Positions 6,376 to 13,684 of a stretch of 26,363 nucleotides of DNA are shown one piece after another. The stretch lies in contig JAHYZZ010000026.1 in NCBI GenBank assembly GCA_019424135.1, forward strand, positions 1 through 26,363, written 5' to 3'. The notes below the pieces were generated by a model. It saw nothing but the letters and a program-made list of their open reading frames with translations. It was not told the DNA's origin and made no database searches. Position numbers and translations under genes: made by a program. This DNA is from Lachnospiraceae bacterium. GTDB lineage: Bacteria > Bacillota > Clostridia > Lachnospirales > Lachnospiraceae. Each line of letters opens with the position of its first letter. Position 1 is the first letter of the stretch.

Positions 6376-7611
6376 ATGGGAAAAGAAAAAATGATAAAGT
6401 TGGAAAAATACTGGATCTTGTATGATGTGGGAAATTCAGCATTTACCCTTCTGGTATCCACCATTATTCCGATCTATTTTAACGCACTTGCAGGAAACGC
6501 AGGAATTTCTGAAGTGGACTATCTGGCATATTGGGGATATGCGGCATCTATATCTACAGTGATTGTAGCAATCCTCGGGCCGACGATGGGAACAGTAGCT
6601 GATACCAGAAATTACAAGAAGCCGTTGTTTATGCTTTTTATGATGATCGGTGTGGTTGGTTGTGCAGCGATGTCGATTCCTACTTCGTGGATGGTATTTC
6701 TCGTTGTTTTTATCATTGCCAAGGTGGGCTACAATGCCAGCCTGATCTTTTATGATTCTATGCTGGTAGATGTGACGACGCCAGAACGGATGGATAAAGT
6801 CTCTTCTCACGGATATGCCTGGGGATATATTGGAAGTTGTATTCCTTTTATCATTTCTCTGGTATTTGTATTGCTGTATGAGAGTATCGGGATTACAATG
6901 AATACAGCGATGATGCTGGCATTCTTAATCAACGCGGCATGGTGGGCTTTGATGACGGTGCCGCTTTTGAAAAACTACCGGCAGAAAAATTATGCAGCAG
7001 CACCGGAGCACCCGCTGCGTGACAGTTTTTTAAGGCTGGGTCATACATTGCATGATATCAAAAAAGAAAAGAAGATCTTTTTATATTTGTTGTCTTTCTT
7101 TTTCTTTATTGATGGCGTGTATACCATAATTGAGATGGCAACAGCCTATGGAAGTGCGCTGGGCCTTGATACAACAGGGCTTCTTCTGGCACTTTTGGTA
7201 ACTCAGATTGTGGCGTTTCCGTGTGCCCTGATTTTTTCTAGATTTTCCAAGAAGTATGAGACAACAAAGTTGATCAAAATCTGTATTTTGGCATATACTT
7301 GTATTGCGTTGTTTGCAGTCCAGCTGGATAAGCAGTGGGAATTCTGGTTTCTGGCTGTGATGGTGGGAATGTTCCAGGGGGCGATCCAGGCGTTGGCCAG
7401 ATCTTATTTTGCCAAGATTATTCCGGCTGAGAAGTCGGGAGAATACTTCGGAATCTATGATATCTGTGGAAAAGGAGCATCTTTTATGGGCACGACACTG
7501 GTGGGGGCAGTGGCCCAGATTACGAATGTGGCGAATGCCGGAGTGGCGATCATCGCGGTGATGTTTGTGATTGGCTTTGTGTTGTTTCACAAGGCAGCAA
7601 CAGTAAAATAA
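6376..7611 (+). CDS. MFS transporter, Atg22/UMF1-like
   Basis: A 411-residue integral membrane protein with about 12 hydrophobic segments. The N-terminal WILYDVGNSAFTLLVST and GPTMGTVADTRNYKKPLF (motif A-like loop) are typical of the UMF1/Atg22 branch of the major facilitator superfamily, whose yeast member exports amino acids from the vacuole. The substrate in bacteria is generally unknown. A later stretch, GMFQGAIQALARSYFAKIIP, is also characteristic of this branch. AGGAAGG precedes the ATG. It starts 87 bases after the GTPase-NYN gene with no clear terminator between them and is followed 24 bases later by the phospholipase-like gene, so co-transcription is likely. Substrate not predictable. 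Confidence 0.85.
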   Translation: MGKEKMIKLEKYWILYDVGNSAFTLLVSTIIPIYFNALAGNAGISEVDYLAYWGYAASISTVIVAILGPTMGTVADTRNYKKPLFMLFMMIGVVGCAAMSIPTSWMVFLVVFIIAKVGYNASLIFYDSMLVDVTTPERMDKVSSHGYAWGYIGSCIPFIISLVFVLLYESIGITMNTAMMLAFLINAAWWALMTVPLLKNYRQKNYAAAPEHPLRDSFLRLGHTLHDIKKEKKIFLYLLSFFFFIDGVYTIIEMATAYGSALGLDTTGLLLALLVTQIVAFPCALIFSRFSKKYETTKLIKICILAYTCIALFAVQLDKQWEFWFLAVMVGMFQGAIQALARSYFAKIIPAEKSGEYFGIYDICGKGASFMGTTLVGAVAQITNVANAGVAIIAVMFVIGFVLFHKAATVK

Positions 7612-7635
7612 GCATTTTGAAAGGGGATTATAAAT

Positions 7636-8427
7636 ATGCCTGCATTTTATGCACATGACAGATTTGGAAAAAAAGTAGCAGAACGTCTTCCGAAAGGATT
7701 GAAAGGGACGGTCAAGGCGCATTACCGGCAGTACCGGATCGGTCTTCAGGGACCAGATCTGTTTTTCTTTTATCATCCATACCGGCCCAACCGGGTCACA
7801 AAGTATGGAAATCATCTGCATGATATTTCCGCCATGCCTTTTTTTGAGCACGCAGTAAAAGTTGTGCGCAAAAAAGGGGAAAAAAGCCGGGAATATGCGT
7901 ATTTGTTAGGATTTGTGTGTCATTTTATTCTGGATAGTGAGTGTCATCCTTATGTGGAATCCTATATCAAAAAAAGTGGGGTTCAGCATCTGGAAATTGA
8001 AGAGGAATTTGAGAAGAAGCTGATGCGTATGGATGGAAAGGATCCTTTTTCTTATCCACTGGCGCGTCTGGTACCAGTAGATATTGCTACGGCGGATGCC
8101 ATCTGGCCTTTTTATGAAAATATCAGCCGGAAGATCGTGACCCAGTCGCTGAAGGGGCTTAGAAGAATCAAGAGGCTGTTTACAGCACCTGGAAGGATCA
8201 AGCGCGGATTCGTGAATACGGGGCTTAGAATGACCGGTCATTATGCCAGCATGAAGGGACTGATGAATCAGAAAAAAGATAATCCGAAATGCCGGGAGAG
8301 TAATGAGAAACTGATGAAACATTTTGATACAGCGGTGGATCTGGCAGTTCAAATGATGATCAGCCTGGACGAAAGCATCTGGACCAGAAAGGAGCTGGAT
8401 GAACGGTTTGACAGGACATTTTCGTAG
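7636..8427 (+). CDS. zinc-dependent phospholipase C-family protein
   Basis: A 263-residue protein with the pattern of the zinc-dependent phospholipase C/S1-P1 nuclease-like family. Candidate metal ligands are H7 in the N-terminal MPAFYAH, D41 in GPDLFFFY, E86, and H96, D100 and H104 in the helix GFVCHFILDSECHPY. No signal peptide is present, unlike secreted clostridial alpha-toxins, and the C2-like lipid-binding domain is absent, so a cytoplasmic hydrolase of unknown substrate is more likely than a toxin. AAGGGG is well placed before the ATG. The last 29 bases overlap the start of the nuclease gene, so translation of the two is probably coupled. Confidence 0.82.
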   Translation: MPAFYAHDRFGKKVAERLPKGLKGTVKAHYRQYRIGLQGPDLFFFYHPYRPNRVTKYGNHLHDISAMPFFEHAVKVVRKKGEKSREYAYLLGFVCHFILDSECHPYVESYIKKSGVQHLEIEEEFEKKLMRMDGKDPFSYPLARLVPVDIATADAIWPFYENISRKIVTQSLKGLRRIKRLFTAPGRIKRGFVNTGLRMTGHYASMKGLMNQKKDNPKCRESNEKLMKHFDTAVDLAVQMMISLDESIWTRKELDERFDRTFS

Positions 8428-9328
8428 ATATATAACAGGATTTCTATGTATCTGTCTTCTGAACGTCTGCACTGGATGCGGCGCAGAACAGATTTTTTTA
8501 CAAGAAAAGGCGGAAACGTCGGTATCTGTGGCAGAGGTGGAGTTGGGAGAAATCCCAGAGTATCAGGGAGAGCCATACATAGAGGTGGAAGAAAATCAGC
8601 CGGATTTTACCAAGGAGGAGCTGACAGAAGAATCCTATGAGACCTACGGGGAATTAGATGAGCTGGGACGTTGTACGAAGGTGGAAGCCTGTATCGGCAA
8701 GGATCTGATGCCCACAGAACAACGTCAGGATATCAGCCAGGTAAAACCTTCTGGATGGCAGTCCGTGCAGTACGATAATGTAGAGGGCGGATCTCTTTAT
8801 AACCGGTGCCATTTGATAGGTTATCAGTTGACAGCCGAGAATGCCAATGAAAAAAATCTGATCACGGGAACTCGTTATATGAATACCGAAGGGATGCTGC
8901 CTTTTGAGAATGAAGTGGCAGAATATGTGGAAGAGACAGATCACCATGTGATGTACCGGGTGGTTCCTGTATTTGACGGGAGTAATCTGGTGGCTTCCGG
9001 CGTCTGGATGGAAGCAGAATCCGTGGAAGATGACGGAGAAGGGGTGTCCTTCAATGTATATGTCTACAATGTACAGCCCGGGATTGAGATTGATTATGCT
9101 CAAGGAGACAGCGAAAAAGTACAGGAAGATACAGATGTACAGGTGTCTGGCAGTTCACAGTCTGATCAGGTTTGGACCTACATTTTAAATACGAATACTC
9201 ATAAATTCCACAAGCCCGGCTGCAGCAGTGTAAAGGATATCAAGCCACAGAACCGACAAGAGTTTGAAGGAACCAGGGAAGAGGCAATTCAGGAAGGGTA
9301 TGAGCCCTGCGGAAATTGTCAGCCATAA
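8399..9328 (+). CDS. DNA/RNA non-specific endonuclease (NucA/EndA-like) lipoprotein with C-terminal Cys/His motif
   Basis: A 309-residue exported nuclease. The N-terminus has positive residues, a hydrophobic core and CTGC, where C27 could be lipidated (imperfect lipobox, Cys at -3). After a low-complexity acidic segment, the beta-beta-alpha-metal nuclease core covers about 80-235, with RCHLIG (H138, equivalent to the catalytic His of the DRGH motif) and NLITGTRYMN (metal-binding Asn at about 162). The C-terminal 45 residues form a separate module with H271-x3-C275 and C304-x2-C307, like the metal-binding tails on some secreted thermonucleases and competence nucleases. The ATG is preceded by AAAGGAG at short spacing within the previous gene. 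A likely role is nucleotide scavenging or DNA degradation at the cell surface. Confidence 0.85.
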   Translation: MNGLTGHFRRYITGFLCICLLNVCTGCGAEQIFLQEKAETSVSVAEVELGEIPEYQGEPYIEVEENQPDFTKEELTEESYETYGELDELGRCTKVEACIGKDLMPTEQRQDISQVKPSGWQSVQYDNVEGGSLYNRCHLIGYQLTAENANEKNLITGTRYMNTEGMLPFENEVAEYVEETDHHVMYRVVPVFDGSNLVASGVWMEAESVEDDGEGVSFNVYVYNVQPGIEIDYAQGDSEKVQEDTDVQVSGSSQSDQVWTYILNTNTHKFHKPGCSSVKDIKPQNRQEFEGTREEAIQEGYEPCGNCQP

Positions 9329-9339
9329 GAAAAAAATAT

Positions 9340-9369
9340 TTGACAATCACGTCATCGCAATGCTATACT
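9340..9369 (+). promoter_or_regulatory. promoter of the T-box operon
   Basis: TTGACA (9340-9345), an 18-base spacer and TATACT (9364-9369) form a strong sigma-A promoter 12 bases after the stop codon of the nuclease gene. Transcription should start near 9376. Confidence 0.88.
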
Positions 9370-9375
9370 ACACTG

Positions 9376-9643
9376 GTAAACCGAAGACGGGGAAGTTAGG
9401 CAGTCAAACGGTCTTCAGCGAATCCGGGACGGTGGAAGCCGGAGAGATGTCAGTGGCAGCAAGTGGGCCCCGGAGGGCAAGGTGAAGGACGATAGTCTGG
9501 TAGCCGAGACGCATATGACCAGCGTTATCCGGTCAGGGATGTGATGGCATTCTGTAACGAGAGGGCACAATCTTTTGTGTCAAACAAGGTGGTACCGCAG
9601 GTAGTTTACCTGTCCTTGAAGAGATTCAGGGACAGGTTTTTTT
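9376..9643 (+). promoter_or_regulatory. T-box riboswitch, UGG (Trp) specifier predicted
   Basis: The leader carries the T-box sequence AAGGTGGTACCGC (9586-9598). Stem I can be folded by hand: GGGG (9389-9392) pairs with CCCC (9468-9471), and GCAGTCA (9400-9406) with TGGCAGC (9454-9460, one A-A mismatch). This leaves a specifier loop with strands AAGTTAG and AAGTGGG. The triplet before the single purine is TGG (9464-9466), a tryptophan codon. The distal stem I has AGCGA and TCCGG/CCGGA. The antiterminator is CAAGG (9585-9589)/CCTTG (9614-9618) plus GCAGGT/ACCTGT around the bulge TGGTACC. The bulge UGGU suits a tRNA with discriminator A, or G by wobble. Uncharged tRNA would favour read-through into the downstream genes. 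Confidence 0.9.
9608..9643 (+). terminator. regulated terminator of the T-box leader
   Basis: Arms 9608-9620 and 9625-9637 form a 13-bp stem (one G-U) with a GAGA loop, followed by TTTTTTT. It competes with the antiterminator for bases 9608-9618. Confidence 0.92.
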
Positions 9644-9661
9644 ATTTTTAGGAGGAAAAAA

Positions 9662-10003
9662 ATGGACGATAGTTTTACACTCTATGATCTGAAGGTGGAG
9701 GTGATCGGATCAGATCGGCCGATGGTGTGCAGCCACAAGGAAGGAGATTATTTTCTGGTGATCGGGGAAAATCTGGTGTTTCCACAGACCCATTCCTTTT
9801 CCATGTATGCACTGGCGGCACTTTTGCCTTTGCTCCCGGCAAAGCAAAGGCCGCTGGATGGGAATGACTGGATGCTTTCGGACAGTGTGATTGCCTGTCC
9901 GGATCCGAATTGCGGAGCAAGATTTAAGATTACGAGAATTGGGAAAAGGACGTTTTATCACGGGGAGTGTACGGTAGAGAAAATTCCGGAAAAACAAGAA
10001 TAA
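9662..10003 (+). CDS. TIGR04076-like small conserved protein
   Basis: A 113-residue cytoplasmic protein. The pattern resembles the uncharacterised TIGR04076 family: an N-terminal beta hairpin (YDLKVEVIGSDRPMVCSHKEGDYF), a central helix ending in YALAALLPLLPAKQR and a C-terminal part with IACPDPNCGARFKITRI. Cysteines at C24, C79 and C84 could bind a metal or cofactor, but no function is established. It is the first gene after the T-box terminator (AGGAGG before the ATG) and precedes an aldo/keto reductase by 22 bases. Its role is probably tied to that enzyme and to tryptophan supply; this is inference from position only. Confidence 0.7.
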   Translation: MDDSFTLYDLKVEVIGSDRPMVCSHKEGDYFLVIGENLVFPQTHSFSMYALAALLPLLPAKQRPLDGNDWMLSDSVIACPDPNCGARFKITRIGKRTFYHGECTVEKIPEKQE

Positions 10004-10025
10004 CATAGAAAAGGAGACGAGGAAT

Positions 10026-11078
10026 ATGGAACAGAAGTTAACTTTGAAAGAAGGATATCAGATCAACCGGGTAATCAATGGCTGCTGGCAGCTTTCAGAA
10101 GGGCACAGTCTGAAAAATGACCTGGATTTTTCGGATGTGATGCGTGCCTTTCATATGTTGGCAGAACGGGGTTTTACGACCTTTGACTGTGGAGACATTT
10201 ATACGGGGGTAGAGGAGTTCTTAGGAAAATTTGTCCTGGAATTAAAGCACGGGAGTGGAGTATCTCCGGATCAGATTCAGATTCACACCAAATATGTGCC
10301 AGACCTGGATCTCTTAAGTCAGGTGGACTTTGCCTATACCGAGAAAATCATTGACCGGAGTTTGAAGCGTCTGAACAGGGAAATTCTGGATATGGTGCAG
10401 TTTCACTGGTGGGATTATGATGTTCCGGGATGTATCGAAACGGCCGGGTATCTTTGCAGGCTGAAAGAAAAAGGGAAAATCCGGAATATCAGCGTCACTA
10501 ATTTTGATACAGAGCATTTGAAAGAGCTGGTAGATGCAGGAATTCCAGTGACCACCACCCAGACTCAATACTCTGTCTTTGACAGGAGACCCGAAAAAGG
10601 GTATTTAGACTATTGCAAGAGCCAGGGAATCCCGATGCTCTGCTACGGTACCCTATCTGGAGGATTCCTGGCAGAACGCTGGATTGGAAAGACGATGGGC
10701 GAACCAGAAACCAGATCCCAGGTGAAATATCTGCAGGTAATTGAAGATTCTCTTGGGTGGGATGGTTATCAGAAGCTTTTACTGCTTCTGAAGGAAATCG
10801 CCGGAAAATATCAGGTGGGAATTTCCCAGGTAGCATCCAAATATATTTTAAGCCAGGCAGGTGTCGGTGCAGCCATTATCGGCGTGCGAAACAGCAGACA
10901 TGTAGAAGACAATCTGAAGATCTTCTCGTTTGATCTGGAGGAAGAAGAGATCCAGAGAATCAGGGAGTTTTTGTCTGCCTATCCCACGGTGGAAGGGGAG
11001 CCCTTCCAGCAGGAGAGAACCGTCGGGTCCAAATACCGCAATATTATGTGGATGAATCTGAATGAAGAAGACGAATAA
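10026..11078 (+). CDS. aldo/keto reductase
   Basis: A 350-residue TIM-barrel NAD(P)H-dependent oxidoreductase. The catalytic tetrad of the superfamily is visible: D54 and Y59 (FDCGDIYTG), K89 (IHTKY) and H127 (VQFHWW). The C-terminal cofactor region has SQAGVGAAIIGVRNSRHVEDNL. The His neighbourhood (QFHWWDYD) and the C-terminal extension place it in a bacterial subgroup that I cannot name precisely. AGGAGACGAGGAAT precedes the ATG. It is the second gene of the T-box operon, 22 bases after the TIGR04076-like gene and 40 bases before the antiporter gene, with no terminator on either side. The substrate is not readable; an aldehyde or keto acid linked to tryptophan metabolism is a guess from the leader. 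Confidence 0.9.
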   Translation: MEQKLTLKEGYQINRVINGCWQLSEGHSLKNDLDFSDVMRAFHMLAERGFTTFDCGDIYTGVEEFLGKFVLELKHGSGVSPDQIQIHTKYVPDLDLLSQVDFAYTEKIIDRSLKRLNREILDMVQFHWWDYDVPGCIETAGYLCRLKEKGKIRNISVTNFDTEHLKELVDAGIPVTTTQTQYSVFDRRPEKGYLDYCKSQGIPMLCYGTLSGGFLAERWIGKTMGEPETRSQVKYLQVIEDSLGWDGYQKLLLLLKEIAGKYQVGISQVASKYILSQAGVGAAIIGVRNSRHVEDNLKIFSFDLEEEEIQRIREFLSAYPTVEGEPFQQERTVGSKYRNIMWMNLNEEDE

Positions 11079-11118
11079 GTTATGATAGAAATTCAAAAAG
11101 GAAAAGGAGGATAAGCGT

Positions 11119-12567
11119 ATGAATGAGCAGTACAAAACAGAACAAAAGCAGAGACTGGAGTTTCGCGGCGGCTTTAGAATGGCTTTTATACCGGTTGTTG
11201 TGTTCCTGTTTTTCTGTGTGTTATATTTTGTCGTGTTTAAGGCCTTTGAAATGTATGCGCTGGCGATGGGAGCTTTTGTCGGCCTTTTGATCGGTGCACT
11301 CTTTGTAAAAAAAGGACAGTATGACCGGTTTTGGAATGCGGTACATGAAGGCGCCAACGAAGCGGTTCCCATTGGAATATTGCTTCTGATTATCGGAATG
11401 TTTGCAGAGATGATCAAGACGGCGAACCTGTCCGCAGGATTCGTATGGCTGGCAGATGCTGTCCATGTCAGAGAAGGTCTGTTCACAGCGTTTACCTTTT
11501 TTGCGGTCTGTGTGATTGCCACAGCGACAGGATCCTCTCTTGGGACGATGTTTACTTGTTTCCCGATCTTTTACCCGGCAGGGATCCTGCTGGGCAGCAA
11601 TGCGCCTGTACTGGCAGGAGCGATTGTCGGAGGGGCTATTTTTGGAGATAATCTGGCGCCCATCTCAGATACCACCATTATTTCAGCCGGAACACAGGAG
11701 TATACCAATCGGCCGGGAACTGCGGATATCGGCGGCTGTGTGGCCACCAGACTGAAATATTCTCTTGTGGCGGGTGGTATTTCTGTTGTCCTGTTTTTCA
11801 TTTTCGGAGGCGGCAAAATCCAGGGAGCAGGAGGAGAAGAACTCCTGGCGGAAAACATGGATCCGTCGACCTTGATCATGCTGATTCCAGTGATTATTAT
11901 GCTGGCAGTGGCAGTAAAAACCCGGAATATTTATAAGGCGATTACCATTGGGATTTTGCTTGGAAGTATCCTGGGGCTTATGGGCGGTATCCTGAAATTT
12001 TCAGACATTATTTCAATTGAGGATGGTGCCCCTTCCGGATTTCTGACTTCGGGTATCAGTGGAATGATGGCAACGGTAGTTCTGGTTCTTTCGGTATATG
12101 GAATTATGGGTGTGCTGACGGCAGCGGGAGTGATGGACCGGATTGCGGAGGGAATTTTAGCAAGCCGGCTTGGCAGAACAGTCCAAGGTACAGAGGTTGC
12201 CATGATGATTGGAATCTCTGTGACTACTTTGATTTTTGGTGGTGTGACCAGTGCCTCTATGGCTACATTTGGAAAGATTCAGAATGAAATAGGGAAACGT
12301 GTCGGCCTTCATCCCTATCGCAGAGCGAATCTTTTGGATGGGTTTGCCAATTCCATCGTGCTGACGATGCCCTTTTTAAGTGTATTTGTGTTTATCGGAA
12401 CTTCTCTGACGGAAGGATATGATATGATCGAGCCCTTAAGTGTGACCCAGGTAGGCGGCAGTATGTTTTACAGTATGATGCTGTTTCTGGTACTGTTGTG
12501 TTCGGTGATCACCGGCTGGGGCAGACAGTATGAAGGTGAGAATGGTGAGCCGGTAAAACATAAATAA
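11119..12567 (+). CDS. NhaC-family Na+/H+ antiporter, possible amino-acid transporter
   Basis: A 482-residue polytopic membrane protein with about 11-13 hydrophobic segments. The NhaC signature GDNLAPISDTT is at 176-186, and a related helix break, FGGVTSASMATFGK, lies in the second half, consistent with the inverted two-repeat topology of the IT superfamily. Some NhaC-type proteins under T-box control (tyrosine and lysine types) have been predicted to carry amino acids or to exchange them for ions. The upstream Trp-type T-box therefore makes this a candidate tryptophan-linked transporter. AAAAGGAGG lies before the ATG. It is the third gene in the operon; the alkylation-repair fusion gene follows after 40 bases. 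Confidence 0.88.
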   Translation: MNEQYKTEQKQRLEFRGGFRMAFIPVVVFLFFCVLYFVVFKAFEMYALAMGAFVGLLIGALFVKKGQYDRFWNAVHEGANEAVPIGILLLIIGMFAEMIKTANLSAGFVWLADAVHVREGLFTAFTFFAVCVIATATGSSLGTMFTCFPIFYPAGILLGSNAPVLAGAIVGGAIFGDNLAPISDTTIISAGTQEYTNRPGTADIGGCVATRLKYSLVAGGISVVLFFIFGGGKIQGAGGEELLAENMDPSTLIMLIPVIIMLAVAVKTRNIYKAITIGILLGSILGLMGGILKFSDIISIEDGAPSGFLTSGISGMMATVVLVLSVYGIMGVLTAAGVMDRIAEGILASRLGRTVQGTEVAMMIGISVTTLIFGGVTSASMATFGKIQNEIGKRVGLHPYRRANLLDGFANSIVLTMPFLSVFVFIGTSLTEGYDMIEPLSVTQVGGSMFYSMMLFLVLLCSVITGWGRQYEGENGEPVKHK

Positions 12568-12607
12568 GGTTTTCGAAAGAGAGAGTGAGTTCAGGGAGGA
12601 GGAACCT

Positions 12608-13663
12608 ATGTATTATTCTACGACGTATCTGTCACCGGCAGGGATGATCACACTTGCCAGCGACGGAGAAGCCCTGGCAGGACTTTGGTTTGCCGGGCAG
12701 AAATATTTTGGCGGTTCTCTTTCTGGCAGGATGACAGAAAAAGATACTCTCCCGGTATTTTTACTGGCAAAATCTTGGCTCTCCCGGTATTTTTCGGGAG
12801 AAAAGCCAAGACCGGAAGAACTGCCCCTTGCCCCACGGGGAACGGAATTTCAAAAGATGATCTGGCAACTTCTGTGCAACATTCCCTATGGGCAGGTGAC
12901 TACTTATGGTGAGCTGGCGAAAAAAGCAGCAAAAAGGATGGGAAGGGACAGCATGTCTGCGCAGGCTGTAGGGAGTGCCGTAGGACATAATCCAATTTCG
13001 GTGATCATTCCCTGCCATCGGGTTTTGGGAAAAGACGGCAGTCTGACAGGTTATGCCGGGGGAACAGACCGAAAGGCAAGACTTTTGAAACTGGAGGGGG
13101 CAGATCTTCCCTCCCTTTGGGAGCATCGATGTGGATGGGCAAATCCTAAAAACGAACGTTACCTAAAGTATCATGATGAGGAGTGGGGCGTACCTGTCTA
13201 TGAAGATCGTAAACTGTTCGAAATGCTGATTTTAGAGTCTTTTCAGGCAGGTCTTTCCTGGGAGTGTGTGCTCAATAAAAGAGAAGCCTTCCAGCAGGCT
13301 TTTGATGGGTTTGATCTGGAGAAGGTCTGTGGATACGGAGAAGAGAAAGTCAGTGCTCTTATGGAAAATAAGGGGATCATCCGGAACCGGCGCAAGATTC
13401 GTGCAGCGATAGAGAACGCCGCAGTTTTTAAGAAAATCCAGGAGGAATATGGAAGTTTTTCGGCATATCTTTGGGGGTTTACAGATGGGAATGTAGTTTA
13501 TGAAAAGAATCAGACAAAATCGAAGCTTTCAGATACAGTTTCTTTTGATTTGAAAAAAAGGGGTATGCACTTTGTTGGGACGACTATTATTTATTCCTAT
13601 CTGCAGGCGGTAGGCGTCATCTATTCTCACGAAGCCGGATGTTTTCTGGAACATAGAGAATAG
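12608..13663 (+). CDS. fusion of O6-alkylguanine-DNA methyltransferase (Ogt) and 3-methyladenine DNA glycosylase I (Tag)
   Basis: A 351-residue bifunctional DNA repair protein. Residues 1-170 are Ogt-like: YGQVTTYGELA followed by the suicide cysteine C136 in IPCHR, then GYAGGTDRKARLLKLE. Residues 173-351 are Tag-like: RCGWANP, YHDEEWGVPVYED, LFEMLILESFQAGLSW (catalytic Glu region), GIIRNRRKI and KRGMHFVGTTIIYSYLQA. The zinc-type ligands of Tag are kept: C175, H189, H341 and C345. Both halves are near full length for their families, with only a few residues between them, so neither looks decayed. The ATG follows GGGAGGAGG. It is the last gene of the T-box operon and is convergent with the efflux gene 21 bases away. 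Why repair is placed under this leader is unclear; an internal promoter cannot be excluded. Confidence 0.93.
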   Translation: MYYSTTYLSPAGMITLASDGEALAGLWFAGQKYFGGSLSGRMTEKDTLPVFLLAKSWLSRYFSGEKPRPEELPLAPRGTEFQKMIWQLLCNIPYGQVTTYGELAKKAAKRMGRDSMSAQAVGSAVGHNPISVIIPCHRVLGKDGSLTGYAGGTDRKARLLKLEGADLPSLWEHRCGWANPKNERYLKYHDEEWGVPVYEDRKLFEMLILESFQAGLSWECVLNKREAFQQAFDGFDLEKVCGYGEEKVSALMENKGIIRNRRKIRAAIENAAVFKKIQEEYGSFSAYLWGFTDGNVVYEKNQTKSKLSDTVSFDLKKRGMHFVGTTIIYSYLQAVGVIYSHEAGCFLEHRE

Positions 13664-13684
13664 ATGACAGAAGAGCCGGGGGGA

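Noticed and set aside
7636..8427. Secreted phospholipase C toxin
   Set aside because: There is no signal peptide and no C-terminal lipid-binding domain, and only part of the zinc ligand pattern can be assigned.
9264..9485. Plus-strand open frame of 73 codons at the end of the nuclease gene
   Set aside because: It overlaps the nuclease gene in another frame and runs into stem I of the T-box leader; no ribosome site.
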